From positions 719,834-783,833 of the forward strand of contig NZ_JAENHL010000007.1 of assembly GCF_016595235.1 (NCBI RefSeq): a stretch of DNA of 64,000 nucleotides, written 5' to 3'. Shown piece by piece: positions 17,783 through 26,918 of the stretch. A program made the translations under genes and the position numbers. Within the stretch, counting starts at the first letter, position 1, and each line of letters begins with the position of its first letter. This DNA comes from Taklimakanibacter albus. Its GTDB lineage: Bacteria > Pseudomonadota > Alphaproteobacteria > Rhizobiales > Aestuariivirgaceae. The notes under the pieces were generated by a model, which saw nothing but the letters and a program-made list of their open reading frames with translations, was not told the DNA's origin and ran no database searches.

Positions 17783-18684
17783 GATACCTCTCCGACCGTC
17801 TTGCCGCCGCCGGCGAAACGCATGGCCCGCTCATAGAGAAGGAACAGCAGGCAGGTCACGACGAGAAGCACCGTAGCCAAGGCTGACGCCATCGGCCAGT
17901 CGAGCAGCCGCGACGCCTGCTGCTCGATGAGCACCGCGACCATCGTTTTCTGCCCGCCGAGCAAAGCCGGTGTGATGTAGAAGCCGAGCGAGGAAATGAA
18001 GACGAGGATCGAGCCGGCGCTGACGCCGGGCAGCGACAGCGGCAGATAGACCGACAGGAACTGGCGCAGCGGATTGGCGCCCAGCACCGCCGCGGCGCGC
18101 AGCAGATTGCCGTCGATGCCGCGCATCGTGTTGAGCAGCGGGATGACCATGAAGGGCAGCATGATATGGATCATCGCGATCTGCATGCCGACGCCGTTGC
18201 TCATCAGCTTGAGGGGCCGCTCGATCCAGCCCCAATCGAGCATCATCTCGTTGAGAACGCCGCGCCTTTGCAGGATGACGATCCAGGCATAGGTGCGGAT
18301 GACGGTGCTGGTCCAGAACGGAATGAGGATCAGCGCGAGGCTCAAGTGAAGAAGATTGCCTTTGGCCCGGCTCACTACGAAGGCAACCGGATAGCTCAGC
18401 ACCAGCGTGCATAGAGTGACCGTCGCCGCCGTCTGGAATGTATAGAGCAGAACCTGAAGCGTGCTCGACTGGGTGAATATACGCTCATATTGAGTGAGCG
18501 GATGGCCGGGACCTGCGAAACTCTGCAGCACCACATCGGCCAGCGGAATGACGAAGAAGGCGACGAGCAGAAGCAGCGGCGGCAAGAGCAGCAGCGCATG
18601 GCCGCGCTCGGGCGACCAGGGACGATGCCGGGCGGCAGATGGCGACAGTTTTTCCAGACGCCGCTCCGGCATCGCGAGGCTCAT
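17779..18684 (-). CDS. ABC transporter permease, PotB-like
   Basis: This 301-residue permease has a cytoplasmic N-terminal extension of about 30 residues, then six membrane segments. The EAA loop is LGANPLRQFLSVYLPLSLPG. It follows the binding-protein gene by 13 bases with AAGGGGG as ribosome site. It is the first of the two channel subunits. Confidence 0.92.
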   Translation of the reverse strand: MSLAMPERRLEKLSPSAARHRPWSPERGHALLLLPPLLLLVAFFVIPLADVVLQSFAGPGHPLTQYERIFTQSSTLQVLLYTFQTAATVTLCTLVLSYPVAFVVSRAKGNLLHLSLALILIPFWTSTVIRTYAWIVILQRRGVLNEMMLDWGWIERPLKLMSNGVGMQIAMIHIMLPFMVIPLLNTMRGIDGNLLRAAAVLGANPLRQFLSVYLPLSLPGVSAGSILVFISSLGFYITPALLGGQKTMVAVLIEQQASRLLDWPMASALATVLLVVTCLLFLLYERAMRFAGGGKTVGEVS

Positions 18685-18697
18685 CGGCGCGGCCCCC

Positions 18698-19771
18698 TTA
18701 GCCGACGAGCCACTTGTTGAAGCGCTCGAAGATTTCCGGGCCTTTCTCGGCCCAGTAATCGAAATCCTGGAACACCGCCGTCTTGCCGTTCTGCGGCGAG
18801 TTGGGCAGCAATTCGAGGGTTTTGGCGTCGAGAAGCTCGAAGCTCTTGGTGTTCACCGGCCCATAGGGGATGGCTTTCGAGAAGGTCGCCTGGTTGGTGG
18901 CGTCGACCATATTGGCGAGAAACTCCATCGCCTCCTTCTTGTTCTTCGCCCCCTTGGGGATCACCATCGAGTCACACACATAAAGCGCATTGTCGAAGGT
19001 ATAGTCTACCGGCGCGCCGTCATTCTTCGCCTTGAAGACACGCCCGTTCCACACAGTGCCGACATCGACCTCGCCGCCGATGACGAGCTGCGCCGATTGC
19101 GCGCCCGACGTCCACCAGGTGAGATCGGCTTTGAGCCGGTCGAGCGATTTGAAAGCGAGATCGAGATCGATGGGATAGAGCTTGTCGCGCGCCTGGCCGC
19201 CGCCCATCGCCGCCACTTCGAGCGTCTGGGGGGCGAGCTTCCACAGGCTGCGCTGGCCTTCCTTGGTTGCAGGATCGAAGAACTCGGCCCAGTTCTTCGG
19301 CCGTGTCTCGGCGGTGAAGGTCTTGGTGTTCCACGCCATGATATAGGCGGCGACGTCGACCAGCACATAATGCTCCTTGGCCGCTGCCGGCAGCAGCGTC
19401 GACTTGTCGAAAACGCTGTAATCGATGGGCTCGAGCAGGCCAAGGCGCGCCAATGCCGCCGCTTCGGTGGCATCGATATTCAGTATGTCCACATCGACGG
19501 CGTTGTTCTCGACCATCGCCTTGACGCGCGCCGTATCCATATAGGGCGCGCCCAGGATCTGGATACCGGTCTTCTTCTGGAACGTATCGAAATAGGCGAC
19601 CTTGAAGGCTTCCTCGAGAGCACCGCCGGAATTCGGCACCGTCATCGTGGCGGGCTTGGCCTTGGCGATATAGGGGAAACCGGTCAGGGCGACGCTTGTT
19701 GCCGCCATTCCTTTCAGGACCCGGCGGCGGTCGAATGTTGAACGCTTGGACGATGGCTGTTTGGTGATCAT
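18698..19771 (-). CDS. Extracellular solute-binding protein, PotD-like, Tat-exported
   Basis: This 357-residue periplasmic binding protein carries a twin-arginine signal peptide (DRRRVLKGMAATS, then a hydrophobic run ending AKAKPA). The mature domain opens with TMTVPNSGGALEEAFKVAYF, given here in one familiar block of the PotD/family 1 fold, followed by alternating segments such as VDVDILNID and VIGGEVDVGTVWNG. A GGGAGAG ribosome site precedes the ATG. It captures the ligand for the transporter encoded downstream. Confidence 0.9.
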   Translation of the reverse strand: MITKQPSSKRSTFDRRRVLKGMAATSVALTGFPYIAKAKPATMTVPNSGGALEEAFKVAYFDTFQKKTGIQILGAPYMDTARVKAMVENNAVDVDILNIDATEAAALARLGLLEPIDYSVFDKSTLLPAAAKEHYVLVDVAAYIMAWNTKTFTAETRPKNWAEFFDPATKEGQRSLWKLAPQTLEVAAMGGGQARDKLYPIDLDLAFKSLDRLKADLTWWTSGAQSAQLVIGGEVDVGTVWNGRVFKAKNDGAPVDYTFDNALYVCDSMVIPKGAKNKKEAMEFLANMVDATNQATFSKAIPYGPVNTKSFELLDAKTLELLPNSPQNGKTAVFQDFDYWAEKGPEIFERFNKWLVG

Positions 19772-19861
19772 TGTTTCTCTCCCAGACTCATTATGTCGTT
19801 CTTGCGTACAGCACGGCGGTCTCAGATCGTTGTTGGCCCTCCTCTCTTCTTTCTTTCGGGT

Positions 19862-20605
19862 TCAATCCATGACGATGCCGCCGCCGGCGATGACGGTTTC
19901 GCCCGTCATGTAGCGGTTGCGTTCGCTGGCAAGGAAATAGACGACCTCGGCGATGTCGCTCGGATCCGCCACCCGGCCGAGCGGTGTCGATTTGGCGAGA
20001 TCCTCATAGATGCCCAAGGCCCGCAGGTTGGGTGTGTCGATCGGACCGGGCGACACGGCATTGACCAGGATACCTTCGGGCGCCAGCTCCTGGGCGAAGG
20101 ACTTGGTCAGGCTGATCACGCCCGCTTTGGCGGCCGCATAATGGGCGTTCTTGGCATAGGGGATATAGGCGTCGATCGAGGCGATCGACACGATACGCCC
20201 GGCCTTGCGCGGCTTCATGTGATTGGCGGCGGCGACCGACATATGGAACATGGCGCGCAGATTGACGTCGAAAGTGTAGTCCCACGCCTCGTCATCGATT
20301 TCGAGCATGGGTTTGCGCGGATAGACGCCGGCATTGTTGATGAGGATATCGGCATGGCCGAGCGCCGAGGCGGCGAGACTGAAGGCGACATGGGCCTTGT
20401 CGCGCCGGCGTATGTCGCCCGCAACGCCAACCGCTTTCGTGGGGCCGCCCAGGCGTTCGACGGCGCTCGCGAGCCCGTCCTTGTCGATGTCGATGATCGC
20501 CACCTTGGCGCCGCGTTCGACGAAGAGACTGGACAAGGCGAAACCCAGGCCCCTTACGCCACCGGTGATCACCACATGCCGGCCGGCCATTTCCGCTGAT
20601 CCCAT
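19862..20605 (-). CDS. SDR-family oxidoreductase
   Basis: This classical short-chain dehydrogenase has 247 residues. It has TGGVRGLG, NNAG, the catalytic serine in SIASIDAY and Y-A-A-A-K in HYAAAK. It ends YMTGETVIAGGGIVMD, the usual C-terminal strand. The ATG at 20605 is supported by GGAGGGG 8 bases upstream; the 44-residue extension has no support. It lies 90 bases before the binding-protein gene and probably opens the long leftward operon, since promoter-like hexamers lie just upstream. It is less similar to the two tandem SDRs than they are to each other. Confidence 0.9.
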   Translation of the reverse strand: MGSAEMAGRHVVITGGVRGLGFALSSLFVERGAKVAIIDIDKDGLASAVERLGGPTKAVGVAGDIRRRDKAHVAFSLAASALGHADILINNAGVYPRKPMLEIDDEAWDYTFDVNLRAMFHMSVAAANHMKPRKAGRIVSIASIDAYIPYAKNAHYAAAKAGVISLTKSFAQELAPEGILVNAVSPGPIDTPNLRALGIYEDLAKSTPLGRVADPSDIAEVVYFLASERNRYMTGETVIAGGGIVMD

Positions 20606-20661
20606 TCGTCCCCTCCAAGGGCTGAGCGACCCTCTTTGTGATCGCTTTCCAATTTCAAGTA

Positions 20662-20689
20662 TTATTATGCGATAAAACTTGTTTGACAA
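20662..20689 (-). promoter_or_regulatory. Candidate sigma-70 promoter for the SDR/ABC operon
   Basis: On the minus strand TTGTCA (20684-20689) and TAATAA (20662-20667) are separated by 16 bases, about 60 bases before the SDR start. The -35 box is part of a 13-base palindrome, CTTGT-TTG-ACAAG (20678-20690), which could be a repressor site. Confidence 0.4.
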
Positions 20690-20748
20690 GCAGGAATCGA
20701 GGCGGCGGCGAAAATCGCCGCAGCTTCTTGAAATCAAAGAGAATTAGG

Positions 20749-21780
20749 TCAGGAATTGAGGCTGATCAGGGCGTCATGCGGAATATCGACCGCGACTTCT
20801 GTGCCGGGTGCAATGAAGGCCTCGCCGGCTTTGAACGGGGCATCGATCTGCACCTCGCCGCCCGTGCGCGCGATCGCATAACGCACGATCGAGCCCAGAA
20901 ATTCGCGGTGCTGGATGGTGCCGGACAGGCGCAAGTGGCCGCCGGGCGCCGGAGCCGCGGCGGAAGTGCTGAGCTTGCCGTCGGCCGGCCGGAAGGCGAC
21001 TTTGGCGCCGGAGATGCCCACCGGCGCACCGGCGCCGAGACTTTCCCGCGCCAGGATATTGGCAGAGCCCAGAAAGCCCGCGACGAAGCTGGTGGCGGGC
21101 ATGGTGAAGAGATCGACCGGCGAGCCCGTCTGCAGAAGCTTGCCTTCATTGAGGATGGCGATGCGGTCGCAGATGGCGCTCGCCTCTTCTTGATCATGCG
21201 TGACGAAGATGGTGGTGAGGCCGAGCTCCTGCTGTAACTCACGCAGCCAGCGCCGAAGCTCGGTGCGCACGGTCACGTCGAGCGCGCCGAAAGGTTCATC
21301 GAGCAGCAGCACGCGCGGCCGGATGACGAGAGCACGAGCGAGCGCCACCCGCTGGCGCTGTCCGCCCGACAATTGCGCCGGAAACCGCTCGCCGAGATTG
21401 GTGAGACGGACGAGCTTCAAGATCTCGCTGACCCGCTCGCGGATCTGCTCTTCCGAAGGCCTCGCCTCGCGCGCCATCACGCGCAGGCCAAAGGCGACAT
21501 TCTCGAAGACGGAAAGATGCGGGAACAGCGCATAATGCTGGAAGACGAAGCCGATCTGCCGGTAGCGCGGCGCCACATCGGTCGCATCCTCGCCGTCGAA
21601 CAGCACCCTGCCCTGATCCGGCGTCTCGAGGCCGGCGATGATGCGGAGCAGCGTCGTCTTGCCCGAGCCGGAAGGGCCCAGCAGCGCGACGAGCTCGCCC
21701 TTGGGTATGTTGATGCTCACACTGTCAAGCGCCTGATACTGGCCGAAGCGCTTGCTCACGCTGTCGATATGCAAGGTCAT
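20749..21780 (-). CDS. cysA: Sulfate ABC transporter ATP-binding protein CysA
   Basis: This 343-residue ATPase drives the sulfate/thiosulfate importer. It has Walker A (GPSGSGKTT), Q loop ([10 protein letters not shown]), signature (LSGGQRQR), Walker B ([15 protein letters not shown]) and H loop (VTHDQEEA). The C-terminal domain reads VAFRPADG and ends with a TOBE-like segment. FGALD followed by [12 protein letters not shown] is typical of CysA. I chose the ATG at 21780 (MTLHID), 4 bases after the cysW stop, with GGAAGGAA upstream. It is the last gene of the sulfate operon. Confidence 0.93.
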   Translation of the reverse strand: MTLHIDSVSKRFGQYQALDSVSINIPKGELVALLGPSGSGKTTLLRIIAGLETPDQGRVLFDGEDATDVAPRYRQIGFVFQHYALFPHLSVFENVAFGLRVMAREARPSEEQIRERVSEILKLVRLTNLGERFPAQLSGGQRQRVALARALVIRPRVLLLDEPFGALDVTVRTELRRWLRELQQELGLTTIFVTHDQEEASAICDRIAILNEGKLLQTGSPVDLFTMPATSFVAGFLGSANILARESLGAGAPVGISGAKVAFRPADGKLSTSAAAPAPGGHLRLSGTIQHREFLGSIVRYAIARTGGEVQIDAPFKAGEAFIAPGTEVAVDIPHDALISLNS

Positions 21781-21784
21781 GGGA

Positions 21785-22621
21785 TCAGGTTCCTTCCGCA
21801 TGGCGGCGCACGCCGCGGCGCTCGAGCAGGAATTTAGCGACGAGAGTGAAAACGGCGATCAGCATCAGCACCGAAGCCGCAGCGAAGGCGCCGACCGAAT
21901 TATGGTCCTGGTAGAGCAACTCGACATGCAGCGGCAGCGTATTGGTTTCGCCGCGCACATTGCCGGAGACGATCGACACCGCGCCGAACTCGCCGAAGAC
22001 GCGCGCATTGCACAGGATGATGCCGTAGAGCAGCGCCCAGCGCATGCCGGGCAGGCTGATGCGCCAGAAGGTCTGGAAGCCCGAGGCGCCGAGCGAGATG
22101 CCCGCCTCCTCGCGCTCGCGGCCCTGCGCCTCGAGCAGCGGGATCAATTCACGCGCGACGAAAGGCGCCGTCACGAACAAGCTCGCCAGCACGATGCCCG
22201 GCAGCGCGAACATGATCTTGATGTCATTGGCCTGCAGCCACGGCCCGAAAAGGCCTTGCGCGCCGAAGACGAAGAGATAGGCCACGCCCGCCACGATCGG
22301 CGAGATCGAATAAGGCAGCTCGATGATGGCGGTGAGGAAGCGGCGGCCGGGAAAATCGAATTTGGCGATGGCCCAGGCGGCGGCGATGCCGAACAGCGTG
22401 TTGATCGGCACTGCGATGAGCGCGGTGATCACCGAAAGCTTCACCGCATGCAGCGTGTCTTCCGTCAGAAGGCTCTCGAAATAACGCCCCGCCCCGCCGG
22501 CGAGGGCGTAGCTCAGGATCGCCAGCAGAGGTGCCGCGATGAGGAACAGGGCGATGATCGCCACGGCGCCGATGAGGAGCCGGCGGACGAGCTTCTGGTC
22601 GCCTACGCGTTTCGTCGCCAT
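21785..22621 (-). CDS. cysW: Sulfate ABC transporter permease CysW
   Basis: This 278-residue inner-membrane subunit has six membrane segments. Characteristic CysW stretches are [37 protein letters not shown] and [19 protein letters not shown] (each under 20 residues). Its EAA loop is [16 protein letters not shown]. It pairs with CysT and sits between cysT and cysA with 4-base gaps on both sides. Confidence 0.94.
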   Translation of the reverse strand: MATKRVGDQKLVRRLLIGAVAIIALFLIAAPLLAILSYALAGGAGRYFESLLTEDTLHAVKLSVITALIAVPINTLFGIAAAWAIAKFDFPGRRFLTAIIELPYSISPIVAGVAYLFVFGAQGLFGPWLQANDIKIMFALPGIVLASLFVTAPFVARELIPLLEAQGREREEAGISLGASGFQTFWRISLPGMRWALLYGIILCNARVFGEFGAVSIVSGNVRGETNTLPLHVELLYQDHNSVGAFAAASVLMLIAVFTLVAKFLLERRGVRRHAEGT

Positions 22622-22625
22622 CGCT

Positions 22626-23450
22626 TCAGCTCCGCGTCAGATGCCGGCCATACCAGGACTGCGCCAGGCTGGTCAGGATGAGGATGGTGAGCGAGGCGAG
22701 GAGCATCACCGTGGCGATCGCCGCGGCACCCGGATAGTCGAACTCCTCGACCCGGATGAAAGCGAGCAGCGAGGTGATCTCGGTCGACAGCGGCTGGTTG
22801 CCGGCGATGAAGATGATGGCGCCGAATTCGCCGAGGCAGCGCACGAAGGCGAAGGAGATGCCGGCAAGCAGCGCCGGCATCAGCAAGGGCAGGATGACCC
22901 GGCGCATCGTGTCGAGATCGCCGGCGCCGAGGCAGGAAGCGGCGTCTTCGAATTCGGGGTCGAGCTCTTCCAGCACCGGCTGCACGGTGCGCACGATGAA
23001 AGGCAGGCTCGTGAAGATCATGGCGATGATGATGCCGAGCGGCGTATAGGCGACTTCGATGCCGATCGAGGCCAAGGGTGCGCCGAACCAGCCGTTCTTG
23101 GCGAAGAGCGCCGTCAGCGTCACGCCGGCGACGGCGGTCGGCAGCGCGAAGGGCACATCGACCAGCGTGTCGAGAAGCCGCTTGCCGGGAAAATCATAGC
23201 GCACCAGCACCCAGGCGAAGGCGAAGCCGAAGATCGCGTTGAAGAGCGTGGCGGCGAGCGCGCAGAGGATGGTGATCCGATAGGTCGACAGCGCCCGGGG
23301 CGAGGTGACGATGTTCCAGAATTCGCCGAGCGACAGGCTCATCGCCTTGAGCAGCACCGCCGCGACAGGCAGCGCGATGATAAGCGTCACATAGACGAGC
23401 GTGACGCCGAGCGAGAGCGGAAGGCCGGGAAGAATGCGCCGTTGCGGCAT
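22626..23450 (-). CDS. cysT: Sulfate ABC transporter permease CysT (CysU)
   Basis: This 274-residue permease of the sulfate/thiosulfate importer has the family segments PFALPTAVAGVTLTALF, FTSLPFIVRTVQPVLEEL, FVRCLGEFGAIIFIAGN and an EAA loop (LGAGDLDTMRRVILPLL). Its start has only a weak ribosome site (CCTGATCCCTC). A 10-bp GC hairpin lies 31 bases upstream, in the 183-base gap after sbp. This arrangement could set a lower expression level for the membrane parts than for the binding protein. Confidence 0.94.
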   Translation of the reverse strand: MPQRRILPGLPLSLGVTLVYVTLIIALPVAAVLLKAMSLSLGEFWNIVTSPRALSTYRITILCALAATLFNAIFGFAFAWVLVRYDFPGKRLLDTLVDVPFALPTAVAGVTLTALFAKNGWFGAPLASIGIEVAYTPLGIIIAMIFTSLPFIVRTVQPVLEELDPEFEDAASCLGAGDLDTMRRVILPLLMPALLAGISFAFVRCLGEFGAIIFIAGNQPLSTEITSLLAFIRVEEFDYPGAAAIATVMLLASLTILILTSLAQSWYGRHLTRS

Positions 23451-23480
23451 GAGGGATCAGGCTATCGTTGAACAAGGGAA

Positions 23481-23503
23481 CGGGGCGGGATGATCCCGCC
23501 CCG
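23481..23503 (-). repeat. Perfect GC hairpin between sbp and cysT
   Basis: A 10-bp perfect stem (CGGGGCGGGA/TCCCGCCCCG) has a 3-base loop, 31 bases upstream of the cysT start. It has no T-run after it, so full termination is not expected. It may stabilise the sbp 3' end or slow ribosomes entering cysT. Confidence 0.6.
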
Positions 23504-23525
23504 CCCGCTTAGAGCACAAAATGCG

Positions 23526-23572
23526 GGGCAAATCCCGTCAAAGTTGGAGACTTTGACGATAAGGATTTGCCC
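23526..23572 (-). repeat. Covarying palindromic repeat, copy 1
   Basis: The outer stem is GGGCAAATCC/GGATTTGCCC and the inner stem is CGTCAAAGT/ACTTTGACG with a 5-base loop. Read on the minus strand it has the core TCCTTATCG.CAAAGT, shared with the copies at 23586 and 24855. The stems differ between copies but stay paired, which indicates selection on or replication as a folded structure. Confidence 0.75.
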
Positions 23573-23585
23573 AACATACAAGCTG

Positions 23586-23634
23586 GCGCGAATCCTTGTC
23601 GGCGAAGTGGTTTCCACTTCGCCGGGATGCGCGC
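23586..23634 (+). repeat. Covarying palindromic repeat, copy 2
   Basis: The outer stem is GCGCGAATCC/GGATGCGCGC with one mismatch. The inner stem is GGCGAAGTGG/CCACTTCGCC around a TTT loop. It shares TCCTT-TCG and CGGGA with the other copies. It is in the opposite orientation to copy 1, 14 bases away, and its last base is within the sbp stop codon. Confidence 0.7.
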
Positions 23635-24638
23635 TAGCGCGCGACAAAGAGCTGATCGAGAATGCCGTCCGAGGCGAAATGCTCCTTGGAGACCTTCTGC
23701 CAGCCGCCGAACACGTCCTCGACGGTGACGAGCTTGATCTCGGGGAAGTCGGCCTTGTGCTTCTCGACCACGCTCGGCTCATGTACCCGGTTGCCGAACT
23801 GCGCCACGATCTCCTGGCCTTCCGGCGAATAGAGGAACTTGAGATAGGCCTCGGCGATGGCGCGCGAGCCGCGCTTGTCGGCGACCTTGTCGACCACCGC
23901 CACCGGGAATTCGGCCAAGAGGCTCGCCGGCGGCGTCACCAGGTCGAACTTGTCCTCGCCGAACTCCTTGGCGATGGCGCGCGTCTCGGCCTCGAAGGTG
24001 ATGAGGACGTCACCCGTTTCGCGCTCGACGAAGGTGGTGGTGGCGCCGCGCCCGCCGGTATCGAAGACCGGCACATTGGCGAACAGCTTCTTGATGAAGT
24101 CGCGGGTCTTCGTCTCGTCGCCCTGGAAGGCCTCCTTGGCATAGGCCCAAGCGGCCAGATAGGTGTAGCGCGCATTGCCCGAGGTCTTGGGATTGGGGAA
24201 GATGACCTTCACGTCGTCGCGAACGAGATCACCCCAGTCCTTGATGCCTTTCGGATTGCCCTCGCGCACCAGGAAGGACGGGAAGGAATAATAGGGCGAC
24301 GCATTATTGGGCAGTCGCGTCTGCCAGTCAGCGGCGACGAGATCGCCCTTGTCATGCAGGATCTGCACGTCGGTGACCTGGTTGAAGGTCACCACATCGG
24401 CCTCGAGCCCTTCGAGGATGGCGCGCGCCTGCTTGGAGGAACCGGCATGCGACTGCTTCACTTCGAGATCTTTGCCCGTATCGGCCTTGTATTTGGCGAT
24501 GAAGGCCTTGTTGACCTCGGCATAGAGCTCGCGCGCAATGTCGTAGGAGACGTTGAGGATGCTGTTCGGTTCTTCGGCCTTTACCGGCGCGGCAAACGCC
24601 AGGGTGGCCAGCGCCGCTGCCACGATAAGCTTTTTCAT
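23634..24638 (-). CDS. sbp: Sulfate-binding protein (periplasmic)
   Basis: This 334-residue secreted binding protein for sulfate (or thiosulfate) feeds CysTWA. It has a Sec signal peptide (MKKLIVAAALATLAFAAPVKA, cleaved after AxA). The mature start SILNVSYDIARELYAEVN, the ligand-loop segment KQSHAGSSKQARAI and NPKTSGNARYTYLAAWA are signatures of the prokaryotic sulfate-binding family. I chose MKKLIV because CTGGAGG lies 6 bases before it; the 11-residue extension lacks support. It is the first gene of the operon. The name cysP is possible, because Sbp and CysP are hard to tell apart by sequence. Confidence 0.9.
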   Translation of the reverse strand: MKKLIVAAALATLAFAAPVKAEEPNSILNVSYDIARELYAEVNKAFIAKYKADTGKDLEVKQSHAGSSKQARAILEGLEADVVTFNQVTDVQILHDKGDLVAADWQTRLPNNASPYYSFPSFLVREGNPKGIKDWGDLVRDDVKVIFPNPKTSGNARYTYLAAWAYAKEAFQGDETKTRDFIKKLFANVPVFDTGGRGATTTFVERETGDVLITFEAETRAIAKEFGEDKFDLVTPPASLLAEFPVAVVDKVADKRGSRAIAEAYLKFLYSPEGQEIVAQFGNRVHEPSVVEKHKADFPEIKLVTVEDVFGGWQKVSKEHFASDGILDQLFVAR

Positions 24639-24694
24639 AAGTCCTCCAGGGGGATAAGAGAAGGCGGGCAAGAGTTCTGTTTAAGATCTCGACT

Positions 24695-24710
24695 GTTCTA
24701 TAAAAAGAAC
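24695..24710. promoter_or_regulatory. Short inverted repeat near the sulfate operon promoter
   Basis: GTTCT-ATAAAA-AGAAC lies 57 bases upstream of sbp in an AT-rich patch. It could be an operator or promoter element of the sulfate operon. There is only one copy in the window, so support is limited. Confidence 0.3.
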
Positions 24711-24784
24711 GAAACCTCTGTCAAGGCAGCGCGGCAGTTATTTTCCTTACGGCAGCCATGAGGAATTCTCAGAATGACGCTTAG

Positions 24785-24840
24785 AGCCCTTCCCGTTTTG
24801 ATCGAATCGCTTCGATTCGATCAAAACGGGAAAAAGGGCT
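24785..24840. repeat. Long near-perfect hairpin
   Basis: An 18-bp perfect stem (CCCGTTTTGATCGAATCG and its complement) has a 3-base loop. It is extended by AGCCCTT/AAGGGCT with a 3-base bulge. It sits between divergent genes, so it is not a terminator of either; it looks like a mobile palindromic unit. Confidence 0.7.
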
Positions 24841-24854
24841 CGAAAACATATAAT

Positions 24855-24908
24855 CTGGAGCGCTTCCTTATCGCCAAAGTCGAACAACTTTGGCGGGAAG
24901 CGCTCTAG
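24855..24908 (+). repeat. Covarying palindromic repeat, copy 3
   Basis: The outer stem is GAGCGCTTCC/GGAAGCGCTC and the inner stem is CGCCAAAGT/ACTTTGGCG. Compared with copy 1, the inner C-G pair replaces T-A and most of the outer stem differs, yet pairing is complete. The core TCCTTATCG and CAACTTTG are unchanged. Confidence 0.75.
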
Positions 24909-24973
24909 TAGTTTTGTTTCTTGCCTGCCGGCGGAGGCCGCGCGAAAGATAACGCCGACGGCAGGGAGGCCAG

Positions 24974-26911
<1,938 letters not shown>

Positions 26912-26918
26912 TCCATTC

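Larger units (their letters stand above)
24639..24973. other. Intergenic region between sbp and the CoA-transferase gene
   Basis: This 335-base gap holds the divergent promoters of the sulfate operon and the CoA-transferase gene. It contains a short inverted repeat GTTCT-N6-AGAAC at 24695-24710 close to the expected sbp promoter, a long hairpin at 24785-24840 and a member of the covarying palindrome family at 24855-24908. I see no coding potential. Confidence 0.7.

Noticed and set aside
20705-20721. Hairpin GCGGCGA-AAA-TCGCCGC after cysA as a terminator
   Set aside because: The 7-bp stem is real, but no T-run follows on the minus strand, and it lies close to the next operon's promoter. I could not support termination.
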